A stretch of 64,000 nucleotides of DNA from Rhodococcus pyridinivorans (GTDB lineage Bacteria; Actinomycetota; Actinomycetes; Mycobacteriales; Mycobacteriaceae). Below the pieces are notes generated by a model that made no database searches, had not been told where the DNA came from, and saw only the letters and a list, made by a program, of their open reading frames with translations. Of the stretch, positions 54,709 through 63,876 are shown piece by piece; position 1 is the first letter of the stretch; every line of letters begins with the position of its first letter. Both the position numbers and the translations under genes were made by a program. The DNA is taken from the NCBI RefSeq assembly GCF_900105195.1, contig NZ_FNRX01000002.1, forward strand, positions 868,001-932,000, read 5' to 3'.

Positions 54709-55622
54709 TGCCGCCCAAGGGTGGGCGCGCGAACTTCGCCTCCCTCGTCGGAGCAGTCGGCGACAACTCTCCGGTCGACCGTAAGCGCACCCCCGCACCC
54801 ACGACGACGAAGACGACGATCGAGCCGCTCGAAGGTCAACTGCTCGCCGATGTTCCGGTCGATCAGCTCATCGCCAACCCCCGCAACCCGCGCGACGAAC
54901 TCGGGGATCTGTCGGATCTGGCGACGATCGCCGACCGGCAGCTGCAACCCGGCACCGTCGTCAGCCGCACAGCGTGGTTGAAACTGTGACCCGAGGATGA
55001 AGACGATCTCGGTGCAGCGCAGTACATCGTCGTCAACGGCAACCGCCGGCTCGCTGCGGCCCAGAAGTACGGCCGTCCCGGTCTCGATGTGGTGCTGCGC
55101 GACAGCATCGCCGTCGACAAGGGTGAAATCCTGTGGGCTGCAACGAGTGAGAACATCGACCGCCGTGACTTCGACGTCCTCGAAGAAGCCAAGGCTGTGG
55201 AGTTGATGGTCTCCGAGTTCGGTAGTGCGGATGTGGCGGCGAAGAAACTCGGTCGCTCCAAGGGCTGGGTGTCGCAGCGTCGCGCCCTGCTCAAACTTGC
55301 CCCCGAGCTGCAAGCAGCCCTGCGTGCAGGTGATCTCGCTGTGCGCCAGGCCCGCTCGCTGGCCCGGGTTCCGCTCGAGGAACAGGTCGCGGCGTGGGAA
55401 GCAGCCCAGAACCCTGATCCGGAACCCGAAGCCGACGCAGAGACTGCCGAGCCTGAGGCGCCGCAGCCGAAAGAGCCTGCGAGCAAGCTCGAGCCGGTGG
55501 ACAAGGTGGCTCAGGCACTCAAGCGTCTGGGAGCGGATCCGGATGTGCTGGCCGCGGCGGTGCGGAAGCACTTCACTGACGACGAGCGTCGCAAGCTCAT
55601 CGATGCACTCGAGCTCCGGTAA
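54708..55622 (+). pseudogene. parB: ParB-type partition protein with in-frame stop
   Basis: ATG 54708 starts MPPKGGRANFASLVGAVG. The ParB box region (VPVDQLIANPRNPRDEL) is followed by TAWLKL, then TGA at 54987-54989, then in the same frame PEDEDDLGAAQYIVVNGNRRLAAAQKYG, the helix-turn-helix DVAAKKLGRSKGWVSQRRALL and an acidic/proline linker to 55622. One base change in a TGG codon would explain the stop. As read, only 93 residues or an internal restart product would be made. Confidence 0.82.
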
Positions 55623-55720
55623 CCGCGATCCAAAGCCGATAGCGTTGCTTCACAGCAGTTTCCACTACTCAGCCTTGCGTAGTGATGTACTTGGAATATG
55701 GGCCCGGCTGGGAAGAGTGA

Positions 55721-55724
55721 CTAG
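55721..55724. repeat. Target-site duplication, left (CTAG)
   Basis: CTAG borders the left inverted repeat and recurs at 58159-58162. Confidence 0.7.
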
Positions 55725-55772
55725 AGCGTGTCCTGTGAATCGGTGAACACCCCCCCGTGATACGCATTCGGG

Positions 55773-56114
55773 GTGGTAGGACGCGGTGAGCTGACCGACA
55801 AGGCCTGGACGCAGATCGAACCGCTACTGCCCGCTTCAGGACGAGGCGGACAGTGGCGCGATCACCGACAGGTGATCAACGCGATCTTGTGGAAGCTGCG
55901 CACCGGCGCACCCTGGCGGGACCTGCCCGAACGCTACGGACCGTGGAAAACGGCGCACGAGCGGTTGCGTAAATGGACCATGGACGGCACCTGGGAGAAG
56001 ATCCTCGATGCCGCGGTCGTCAAAGACGACGCGGTCGGGGCGGTCGAGTGGATCGTCTCGGTCGACTCGACCGTGGTCCGGGCACACCAGCATTCGGCCG
56101 GTGCCCGGAAAAAG
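55773..56114 (+). pseudogene. IS5-family transposase, 5' part
   Basis: It opens with GTG 55773 (MVGRGELTDKAWTQIEPLLP) and carries INAILWKLRTGAPWRDLPERYG, then the first catalytic Asp in VSVDSTVVRAHQH. After GARKK the frame runs into the inserted element; the remainder is at 57619-58143. Confidence 0.88.
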
Positions 56115-56134
56115 ACATCCCAGGAGCTTGAGAG

Positions 56135-57385
56135 TCAAGCAGCAGCCTGCTCGGGGTGAGGTGACCAGGCGGTCGTCTCGTCGTAGCAGGTGCGGGTCTT
56201 GAGGCATCCGTGCAGGATGCCGACGAGTCGGTTGGCGAGCTGCCGCAGGGCAGGACGGTGACCGAGACCGCGGTCGCGCTGTTTGTCGTAGTAGGCGCGG
56301 GCACCGGAGGAAGCTTGCAGTGCCGAGAATGCCTGTGCGCTCAGGGCATCGACGAGCCGATCGCCCAAGGACGAATCGTGCCATAACTGTTTTCTTCTTG
56401 CCGGAGGCTCGGGTGATCGGACTGGTTCCGGCGTAGTTCTTGCGCGCTTTGGCGGTAGCGTAGCGGCTGCGGTCGTCACCGAATTCACCGAGCACCCGGG
56501 GACCGAGCAAGGATCCGAGTCCCGGCTGGGACAAGATGATCTCAGCGTCCGGGTGTCGGCCAAAATGGGCATCGACCTGCTTCTGCAATGTCGTGATCTC
56601 GGTGTTCAGCGTGGTCAGTACGGCCACGGCGGAGCGGGTGGTGGTCGCGTATGCGGTGGTGATCACCGCTGCCCGACCCAGGTGTTCACCGCGCAGCACG
56701 GCCTGGATCTGGTCGGTCTTGGTTTCGATGTCGCGACGCCGAGCCTTGCGCAGTGCCGCGGTGATCTGACCGCGTGTCAGTCGCGCTGCCGAGGTCGGGT
56801 CGGGTGCTTTGCCGAGTAACTCGAGGGCGTCGACGGCGTCGAGGGCGTCGACGGCGTCGAGGTCGTCGAACGCCTCCAACGCGGCCGGGAAGTACTCGCG
56901 CAACGCATGCCGCAGCCGCTGGGTATGGCGGGTGCGTTCCCAGATCAAGGTCTTGTGGGCCCGGGCCACGACCTTGATGGCCTCGGCCTCGGGGCTGTCG
57001 CCGGCCACCGGCCGCAGTTGGTGCGAATCGGTCCGCACCATATCGGCCAGCACGTGCGCATCTGCGGCGTCGCTCTTGGCGCCCGAGACTCGTCGACGAT
57101 CACGAAACGAGATGCCTGCAACGGGTTCACCGCGAACACCGTGTAGCCGGCAGCGACCAACGCCGCTACCCAGGGGCCGTGGTCGGTCTCGATTCCGATG
57201 GCCACCTCGGACTCGTCGACGTTGTCGCCCAAGTGGTCGCCGACCATTGTATGCAACCGCGCGATCCCGGCCACTCCTTCCGGCAACCGAGCCTTGCTCA
57301 ACCTGCGCCCGGATGCATCCATCAACTCGATATCGTGATGCTCTTCCGACCAGTCGTCTCCGACAAACAACATCAGCCTCGTCAC
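56135..57385 (-). pseudogene. IS110-family DEDD transposase with two frameshifts
   Basis: The N-terminal RuvC-like part starts near 57385-57373 (MLFVGDDWSEEHHDI; IGIETDHGPW). Near 57104 one base is lost before the RRRVSGAKSDAADAHVLADM-type segment, of which LADMVRTDSHQLRP continues in the next frame. The middle is intact with SQPGLGSLLGPRVLGEFGDD and NYAGTSPITRASGKK. Near 56365 the frame shifts again before DRLVDALSAQAFSALQ and the true end at PHPEQAAA (56135). A DAVDALDAVDAL stretch comes from an 18-bp tandem repeat (56821-56862). Confidence 0.82.
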
Positions 57386-57618
57386 CCGCCCTTGCTGTTC
57401 AACGCCACTACATCCGGCAGCATGCGGAAGAACGATCAGCAACCTAATGAAGCAGTGCTCCGGTGGCACGACATCCCATCAGCGATTCCGTTCTCCCGGC
57501 GGACGGGCAGGGGCACGGTCTTTTTTCAGGACTCGGTGTCCAGGGGGCTCGAGTGCTCACCTGCCCGCCGCTACCAGTGACGAGTCTGCCGCATCGCAGG
57601 ACCCGCCAGCTCTCATTA
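57386..57618 (-). ncRNA. Candidate IS110 bridge RNA region
   Basis: The non-coding stretch upstream of the IS110 transposase is where IS110-group elements encode their bridge RNA. This is placement by family knowledge; I have not folded it. Confidence 0.3.
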
Positions 57619-58143
57619 GGGGGCTGCACACCGGCAGTCGAAGCGCTCGCCGTCGACGGAGAATGCCTCGGACGTTCCCGAGGAGGACTGAGCAGCAAGA
57701 TTCATCTCGCGGTCGACGGACGCGGTATGCCGATGAGTGTGATCCTTACCGCCGGCCAGGCCGGTGACAACCCGCAGCTGGTTCCGCTGCTCGACAGGAT
57801 CGAGGTCGCCCGCCTTGGGGGTGGACGGCCGCGATCCCGTCCGGATGCGGTGGTGGCGGACAAGGCGTATTCGCATCCGAGTACCCGTGTCCTGCTACGG
57901 GGGCGCGGGATCCGGTTCACCTGTCCGGAACGGGCGGATCAGAAGGCCGGCCGGGCGGCGAAAGGCTCCCGTGGTGGGCGTCCACCGGCGTTCGACCGGG
58001 CCGAGTACGCAGGCGGCAACGTCGTCGAGCGCTGCATCAACCGGCTCAAACACTTCCGTGACCTGGCCACTCGTTACGCCAAACGAGCTGCCTATTTCCG
58101 ATCCGAGTTGATCATCGCTGCGATCGTCTTGTGGCTTCAGTGA
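57619..58143 (+). pseudogene. IS5-family transposase, 3' part
   Basis: It resumes at GCTPAVEALAVDGECLGRSRGG and carries the second catalytic Asp (VVADKAYSHPS) and the Glu (VVERCINRLKHFRDLATRY), ending IAAIVLWLQ at the IS right end. Joined to 55773-56114 it gives a full-length transposase. Confidence 0.87.
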
Positions 58144-58158
58144 TTCACAGGACAGGCC

Positions 58159-58162
58159 CTAG
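58159..58162. repeat. Target-site duplication, right (CTAG)
   Basis: CTAG immediately after the right inverted repeat, matching 55721-55724. Confidence 0.7.
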
Positions 58163-58269
58163 TGGGCCTGTAGTAGTGCACTGCTTGATAACCGCGGCGG
58201 TGCGGTTATGGTCGCGCTCAGTTGGACTTGTCGAAGACGGCAGACCTTTTCTTGGGGTGCAGCTGCCGG

Positions 58270-59226
58270 TCACTTCATATGGTTCGAGGATCGAGTGAGG
58301 GCTGTCGTGATTCCGAATCCTGCTATCCACTCAGGTATTTCGCGGTAGAAGCTCGACGTGACCTGGTAGGGGCCGTTTGCGTGGAGCGCGGCGTAGGCGG
58401 CGATCCAGGTGCGCACCTCATGGGACGAGTGGCCGGCCTGCTCGACGAACCAGTCATTGGTCCACGTGTCGATTTGTTCGAGTTCGCCGGATGCCAGAAT
58501 TTCGAGAAGATGCTGGTCCCAGTGGGGGTTCAACGGCTGAATGGTGGCGGTACCGGCAGCGAAGTCTCGACCTGCGGTGATGACGCGTTGTTCGCGGGCC
58601 TTGCGTTCGGCGTCGCTCGGATTGCGGCCGTCGATCAACCGTTCGCGCACCTGCTCAGGCGAGCTGGTGAACTGCGGAATCGGTGGGTCGTGGGAGAGCC
58701 CTCCGGATCCGACGAACAGGACGCGTTTGTCCAGTTTGTTGGCTGCTCGTCCGACAGCTTCGCCGAGCAGCCGAACTCGGCTGACGGGGCCGAGGGGTTC
58801 GGCGACGGAGTTGATGAAGATCGGCACGGTCGGTACTGCGATGATCGATCCGACGAGTAGTTGTAGAGCCTGGGCGAAACCGTGGTCGACGTGCATGCGT
58901 TCGGAGAACGCGGCGTCGATACCGCTGTCGAGTACTTCGCGCGTAATAGTGCGGGCGGCGTCGCGGTCGACGTCGAGGGGGCCGGCTTCGGTGCCATAGT
59001 CGCCGACGGACTGCGCGCCGGCTCCGATGCAGAACGGTGGCAGCAGGTCGTAGAAGACCCCGTTGTAGTGGTCGGGGGCGAAGATCACGATCAGATCTGG
59101 GGCGAAATCGGCGATGAATCGGCGCGCGTGGTCGAAGGCGGCGTCGACGGCGTCGATGACTTCTTGATCGGGGTCGTTGCGTCCCATCAGGGGGGAGTGC
59201 GACATCGCGCACAGCGCCACAGGCAT
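58270..59226 (-). CDS. MhpB-type class III extradiol dioxygenase
   Basis: ATG 59226 after AAGGAGG gives 318 residues. MSHSPLMG near the N terminus, IFAPDHYNGVFYDLLPPFCIG and VGSGGLSHDPP match 2,3-dihydroxyphenylpropionate 1,2-dioxygenase; histidines in these blocks bind Fe(II). It cleaves a catechol with an acid side chain next to the two hydroxyls. It is the last gene of the meta-cleavage operon, 136 bases after the hydrolase, and ends close to the IS5 element. Confidence 0.9.
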   Translation of the reverse strand: MPVALCAMSHSPLMGRNDPDQEVIDAVDAAFDHARRFIADFAPDLIVIFAPDHYNGVFYDLLPPFCIGAGAQSVGDYGTEAGPLDVDRDAARTITREVLDSGIDAAFSERMHVDHGFAQALQLLVGSIIAVPTVPIFINSVAEPLGPVSRVRLLGEAVGRAANKLDKRVLFVGSGGLSHDPPIPQFTSSPEQVRERLIDGRNPSDAERKAREQRVITAGRDFAAGTATIQPLNPHWDQHLLEILASGELEQIDTWTNDWFVEQAGHSSHEVRTWIAAYAALHANGPYQVTSSFYREIPEWIAGFGITTALTRSSNHMK

Positions 59227-59362
59227 CGCGGAGCCTCCTTTCTGGTACTTCACGGCCTCTGCCCGGATGGTTCGAGCGAGAGCGGATGAGGTTCGTCGGA
59301 TGGGTGCGTCCGGCCGGTGCCGCCAGGGGTTTCAGGGGAGGGCGGCACCGGCTGCATCTGTG

Positions 59363-60232
59363 TCAACTGCGATCGAGGAGAAAATCCAGGTGCAGTTTGT
59401 TGAAGGTGTCGGGGTCTTCGTACTGGGGCCAGTGTCCGCAGTTCTCCATGACCGCCAGCTTGGCGCCAGGGATGTGGGAGGCGATGCGCTCTGCTTCGTC
59501 GACCGGACCGGAGGGATCTTTGGTGGTCCACAGAACCATCGTTGGCACGGTGATGCCTTGGAGGGTGGCATCGGTGATCATGTTCCGTTTGCGGGTTTCG
59601 AGGTCCTGCAAGGCCATGTTCATTTCGCATGCCTTGAGCCAGTCCGGTTGTTGGAAGATGGCCTGGCGGGTGCGGATGAGGTCGTCGGTGACCATGTTCG
59701 GGTCGGCCATGAGCCATTCGAGGCGTGCTTTGACGCGTTCCCAGCTCGGGTCTTTCGCCGCTTCCATCGACAGGGTGTAGAGCCGTTCCATTACCTGTGG
59801 GTTGGCCATGGTGCCGCCCATGGTGTTGAGCACGATCCGCTCGACTTTGTCCGGGTGGTCGTGAGCGAACTGGGCGGTGACCCATCCGCCCAGCGACTCG
59901 CCTGAGAAGGATGCCTTCTCGACGCCGATGGCATCCATAAGGTGCAGCACGTGGTCGATGTAGTGCTTGATCTCGAGGGGGTGATCGGGTTTGGCGGAGT
60001 AGCCGTGGCCGATGAAGTCGATGGCCCACACATTGAAATGCTCGGCGTGTGAACGCAGATTGCGGACATATGCTTCGGCGTGGCCGGTGATGCCGTGTAG
60101 GAGAATGAGTGTGGGCTTGGAGTCGTCCCCGGCGTGCAAATAGCGGGTGCGGTATGGGCCGGCCTGGATGAACCCCTGGCTGAACTCGACCTGGTTCAGA
60201 TCGTCCCAGACGCTGGTGTACGGGCGGGTCAT
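59363..60232 (-). CDS. Meta-cleavage product hydrolase (MhpC-like)
   Basis: A 289-residue alpha/beta hydrolase that splits the C-C bond of the ring-fission product. The nucleophile elbow is SGESLGGWV, with LLHGITGHAEAY (oxyanion region), the acid in LWTTKDPSG and the histidine in ENCGHWPQYE. The start overlaps the hydroxylase stop by four bases. Together with the extradiol enzyme it should release succinate (or fumarate) and a dienoate. Confidence 0.9.
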   Translation of the reverse strand: MTRPYTSVWDDLNQVEFSQGFIQAGPYRTRYLHAGDDSKPTLILLHGITGHAEAYVRNLRSHAEHFNVWAIDFIGHGYSAKPDHPLEIKHYIDHVLHLMDAIGVEKASFSGESLGGWVTAQFAHDHPDKVERIVLNTMGGTMANPQVMERLYTLSMEAAKDPSWERVKARLEWLMADPNMVTDDLIRTRQAIFQQPDWLKACEMNMALQDLETRKRNMITDATLQGITVPTMVLWTTKDPSGPVDEAERIASHIPGAKLAVMENCGHWPQYEDPDTFNKLHLDFLLDRS

Positions 60233-62124
60233 GCGTGTGCTCCCTCGATTGGTGTGATGCTGGCTGTGGAGGCTGATGTTGCGTCGTCGGCGGTGACGTG
60301 CGGGACGACGATCGGTACGGCGTGGATGCTGTACTGGGGCGTACCGCCGTCCCCGGCGGTTGGGGTCTCATGCGGGGCACGGTCGAGGACGATGCTGAGC
60401 GCGTTCTCGAGGTGGGTGAGTGCTTCGCTGTCGCCCCATACCGGAGCGCTGTACCGCCAGGCGACGTAGCCGTCGGGGCGCACGAGAAGAGCCCCGGCCT
60501 CATGGATTTCACGGAGCTGCCGCCAGTACCCGTACGAGTCGTTGATGCCCGCTTCACCGATGACTACGGTGCGCAGGAACGGTAGGTCCAATGTGGCAGC
60601 GGCACGTTTCCATGCCTGTCCGCCGATGCCGGTGAGCAGGGTCATCTGTCCCTTGCCGGTGACATCGAGGGTCGAGACCCGGGTACCGTGCGGGCCGACC
60701 AACCAGGCGTGTGGCAGCTTGGCGCCAGGACGAGTGGTGGCCTGCAGGTACAGTTCCCGGTCGCGTCCCCATACCTCCTCACCGGCTTCAAGGTCGGGGA
60801 CCACCGCAGACGAGGCGTAACGCTGGTTGAGTTCGACGCCGTGGGCATTGAACTCGGTGTTCTTGACCTCGAGTGCCTCGTATAGGCGCTCACGCAGTGC
60901 CGCGCCTTCGGAGGAGGGAGCTTTGAGTTTTGCCAGGCCGGCGGTGACCGGGTCGTCGCTGGTGGGATCGAACCACTCGCGCAGACCGGCGTAGTCCTTG
61001 CGGGACTGGTTGGCGCGCGCGACGATCTGCCTGCCGACCGGAACCCGCTCGGGGGAGTAGGACTCGAGCAGTCCCGGTCCCGCGTATCCCTTGGCGGCGT
61101 AGGCGATCTTCCAGGCAAGGTTGAATGCATCCTGCATGGAGGTGTTCGAGCCCAGGCCGCTGCTCGGCGGATGCCGGTGTACGGCGTCGCCGCCACAGAA
61201 CACCCGGCCGGATTGATAATGCTCGGCCCACTGCTGATTGACGTACCAGAACGAGCGCGACACGATGTCGATGGTCAGCTCAGGGTCGCCGACAAGGGTA
61301 CGGATCTGTTCTAGCACAACGTCATCGGATATGTCGGGTTCACCTTGGGACATGTCGAAGCCCCATCCGGCGATCCACTGGCCCCAAGGTCTGATCGCCC
61401 GCAGCAGACCCATGCCGATCTCACCGAAACCGGCCTTGGAGTTGAAGATCCAGTGCAGAATGCTCGGCCGGTGAGCGACGTACTTGCTCAGATCCGCGTT
61501 GAACAGGATGTAGGCGGTGCCGGCACGGGCGAGCTCGCCTTCAAAGGGCAGTCCGATCTGTTCGGCGATCTTCGAGCGGGCACCGTCGAAGCCGAGCAGG
61601 AAGCGCGCTCGCTGGGTGAACTCGGTGCCCGAGCGCACATCCCGGAATCTCACCGTGACACCGTCCTTGTCCTGGCTGTGATCGAGGTATTCGGTGTTGA
61701 AACTGATCAACGCGCCGCGTTCGGCCGCGTTCTTGATCAGTACCGGTTCCATCAGGGGCTGAGGGATGTCGAGCATCGCGCACGGGCTGCCGGCGAGATA
61801 GTCGCCGTACCGGGCGCCGGTGCCCCATGTCTGCATCCGGACGATTTCTTCACCGGCCAGACTGGTGGTGAACAGGGTGTCGCCCATCTGGTCCCACGGA
61901 GTGGCGTATGTGCGGGCTTCGTCTTCGACGCCCAGGTCGCGGAGCACTTCTACGGCGCGTTGGTTGGTGATGTGCGCGCGGGGTGAGTTCGCCACCCAGG
62001 GGAACATCGAGACGGCGTGGACGCGCACACCGTAGGTGGCCAGGGCGAGAGCGGCTGTGCCGCCGGCGGGACCGAGTCCGACGATGATGACGTCGGTGTC
62101 GTACGTGGGGTCGTGGTCGTTCAT
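60229..62124 (-). CDS. FAD-dependent aromatic hydroxylase (MhpA/OhpB, TfdB-like)
   Basis: ATG 62124 (MNDHDPTYDT) gives 631 residues; the longer frame is not family sequence. A class A flavin monooxygenase: GLGPAGG near 17-23, a DG motif in LLGFDGARSK, and FCGGDAVHRHPPSSGLGSNTSMQDAFNL (quoted in parts: GDAVHRHPP, GLGSNTSMQD). It resembles 2,4-dichlorophenol hydroxylase in its N-terminal two-thirds. In this operon it probably ortho-hydroxylates a hydroxyphenylpropionate or similar acid; the Rhodococcus ohp cluster has the same gene set. Confidence 0.87.
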   Translation of the reverse strand: MNDHDPTYDTDVIIVGLGPAGGTAALALATYGVRVHAVSMFPWVANSPRAHITNQRAVEVLRDLGVEDEARTYATPWDQMGDTLFTTSLAGEEIVRMQTWGTGARYGDYLAGSPCAMLDIPQPLMEPVLIKNAAERGALISFNTEYLDHSQDKDGVTVRFRDVRSGTEFTQRARFLLGFDGARSKIAEQIGLPFEGELARAGTAYILFNADLSKYVAHRPSILHWIFNSKAGFGEIGMGLLRAIRPWGQWIAGWGFDMSQGEPDISDDVVLEQIRTLVGDPELTIDIVSRSFWYVNQQWAEHYQSGRVFCGGDAVHRHPPSSGLGSNTSMQDAFNLAWKIAYAAKGYAGPGLLESYSPERVPVGRQIVARANQSRKDYAGLREWFDPTSDDPVTAGLAKLKAPSSEGAALRERLYEALEVKNTEFNAHGVELNQRYASSAVVPDLEAGEEVWGRDRELYLQATTRPGAKLPHAWLVGPHGTRVSTLDVTGKGQMTLLTGIGGQAWKRAAATLDLPFLRTVVIGEAGINDSYGYWRQLREIHEAGALLVRPDGYVAWRYSAPVWGDSEALTHLENALSIVLDRAPHETPTAGDGGTPQYSIHAVPIVVPHVTADDATSASTASITPIEGAHA

Positions 62125-62134
62125 GGTGGTCACT

Positions 62135-63541
62135 TCACTTGTCCAAGGTCTGCAGGGACTGTGCGGCGTCGGTGGTGGGCGGAGTCGAAAAGGATGCGGT
62201 GGCAGTTGCATTCGGTGTCGAGGTGCGCTTGTCGGCAACCAGTTGGCGTGTCGCGCCCTTGCGTCCCCAGCCGCCGGGCAGCAGGATCACCGAGACCACC
62301 GAGATGGCCGAGACGATCAGTAGGTAAAGCACGATCGAGTTGCTGGTGTTGGTGGAGGCGTACAGGGCGGTCGCAATGGTCGGGGCGAACGCCGAGCCCG
62401 CGACCTGGGAGAGCGTGTAGCCGATCGAGACGCCGCTGTAGCGCACATCCGCATCGAAGATCATGGTGAACAGCGATCCGGTTACTCCGGCGGCGGGGGC
62501 CATAGAGATGCCGAAGACCAGTACCTGCGCGGTCATGAAAAGCCAGGGGTTTCCGGTGTTGATCAGTGCGAAGGCCGGGCCGATCGCCACCCCCATGGTG
62601 ACGGCGCCGAGCAGGTACATGGTCTTGCGGCCGAAGGTGTCCGACAAGGCGCCGAAGACGGGATAGAGGAGGACGGCGACGAGGCCGGCGACGAACACGC
62701 TGGCCAGGGCGAAGGTGCGGCTGATTCCGGCGACGGTGGTGCCGTAGGAGACGAGATACGCCATGCAGATGTAGGCGAACACTCCCTGGGACAGGTAGGT
62801 GCCGGCAATGAGGAAGATTTCTTTCCAGTGCTTGCGGAATGCGACGGCGATCGGCATCCGCACTACAGCACTGTTGGCTTTGATCTCGGCGAAGTCGGGG
62901 CTTTCGGTCAGGGACAGGCGGATGAACAGGCCGATTACGATCAGGACCGCGCTGAACAGGAACGGTAGCCGCCAGCCCCAACTGAGGAACTGCTCGTCCG
63001 GGAGTTGAGAAGCGGCGAAGAACGCCAGGGTCGCAATGCTCGTCCCGGCGGGAGCACCCATCTGTGAGAAGGAGCCGAAGAATCCTTTCTTCGCGGTGGG
63101 GGCATGCTCGACGGCCATCAAGGTGGCGCCACCCCATTCACCGCCTACGGCGAAGCCTTGAACCAGGCGCAGCAAGGTGAGCAGGATCGGAGCGGCGATG
63201 CCGATCTGGGCGTAACCGGGTAGCAGTCCCATCAGTACTGTGGTGGCACCCATACCGACGAGAGAGATGACGAGCATCTGTTTGCGGCCGACCCGGTCAC
63301 CGAAGTGGCCGAAGACGATGCCTCCGAGGGGTCGGGCGAGGAATCCGACGCCGAAAGTAGCGAAGGACAACAGGATTCCGATAGCAGGTGAAGCATCGGG
63401 GAAGAACAAGGTGGGGAAGACCAGTGCGGCCGCAGTGCCGTAGATGAAGAAGTCGTAGTACTCGACGGTGGTCCCTACGAAGCTGGCCAGGGCGACCCGC
63501 ATCGGGGAGGTCTTCGTTGCGGAAGTCGGCGCGGTGGTCAC
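62135..63541 (-). CDS. MFS metabolite:H+ symporter (MHS type)
   Basis: GTG 63541 (VTTAPTSATKTSP) after GGGGGAAC gives 468 residues. The N-terminal TTVEYYDFFIYGTAAALVF, LARPLGGIVFGHFGDRVGRK and GGEWGGATLMAVEH blocks are typical of the ProP/ShiA/KgtP symporters. It is the first gene of the meta-cleavage operon, ten bases before the hydroxylase, so it should import the pathway's aromatic acid. Confidence 0.88.
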   Translation of the reverse strand: MTTAPTSATKTSPMRVALASFVGTTVEYYDFFIYGTAAALVFPTLFFPDASPAIGILLSFATFGVGFLARPLGGIVFGHFGDRVGRKQMLVISLVGMGATTVLMGLLPGYAQIGIAAPILLTLLRLVQGFAVGGEWGGATLMAVEHAPTAKKGFFGSFSQMGAPAGTSIATLAFFAASQLPDEQFLSWGWRLPFLFSAVLIVIGLFIRLSLTESPDFAEIKANSAVVRMPIAVAFRKHWKEIFLIAGTYLSQGVFAYICMAYLVSYGTTVAGISRTFALASVFVAGLVAVLLYPVFGALSDTFGRKTMYLLGAVTMGVAIGPAFALINTGNPWLFMTAQVLVFGISMAPAAGVTGSLFTMIFDADVRYSGVSIGYTLSQVAGSAFAPTIATALYASTNTSNSIVLYLLIVSAISVVSVILLPGGWGRKGATRQLVADKRTSTPNATATASFSTPPTTDAAQSLQTLDK

Positions 63542-63689
63542 GGTGTGGTTCCCCCGCTGCGAGTGTCGGAGCAGGCTGGCACTGCGAACAATGCTGGGTG
63601 CGAGGCGGTCGTCATGGCCGCGCCTTTCGTCTGAGATTCGTCGGGATGTCGAAGAGGGCCGCCGCAGAAAGGGGCCGAGCAACTGGAAT

Positions 63690-63703
63690 GCTAGACGTCT
63701 AGC
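63690..63703. promoter_or_regulatory. Perfect 14-bp palindrome, candidate GntR operator
   Basis: GCTAGACGTCTAGC lies 149 bases before the transporter start and 174 bases after the GntR stop. The symmetry suits an FCD-type GntR site controlling the operon. Confidence 0.5.
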
Positions 63704-63876
63704 TGCGAAGCTACTCCAGCGCGAATGGTGACGCAAGTCTCTGTCGGAGGAGGCTGGATCGCACTGTGGCGATCATTGTGATGCGGCGCTGCCTGAAGAT
63801 ACAGCGCCGCAGGCGGGGCGGAAGCCTGTAGGCCTGCCCGGTCGTGCAGAATCCGTTATAGGGAGCGGGCTCACCA

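Larger units (their letters stand above)
56115..57618 (-). mobile_element. Degenerate IS110-family element nested in the IS5-family element
   Basis: About 1.5 kb inserted in the IS5 transposase gene; ends are placed where the IS5 reading frame breaks (after AAAAAG at 56114) and resumes (GGGGGCTGC at 57619). No terminal inverted repeats are apparent, as usual for IS110. The transposase on the minus strand has two frameshifts, so the copy is probably immobile on its own. Confidence 0.82.
55725..58158. mobile_element. IS5-family insertion sequence, split by an IS110-family element
   Basis: Terminal inverted repeats of 17 bases: AGCGTGTCCTGTGAATC at 55725-55741 and, reversed, GGCCTGTCCTGTGAATC at 58142-58158 (two differences). 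CTAG duplications flank the element. The DDE transposase is in two parts, 55773-56114 and 57619-58143. Without the insert the element would be about 0.93 kb, normal for its group. It lies right after parB. Confidence 0.87.

Noticed and set aside
54987..54989. TGA in parB as a selenocysteine codon, given selD in the window
   Set aside because: No selA, selB or tRNA-Sec is seen, ParB has no redox site here, and a single change of TGG explains it better.
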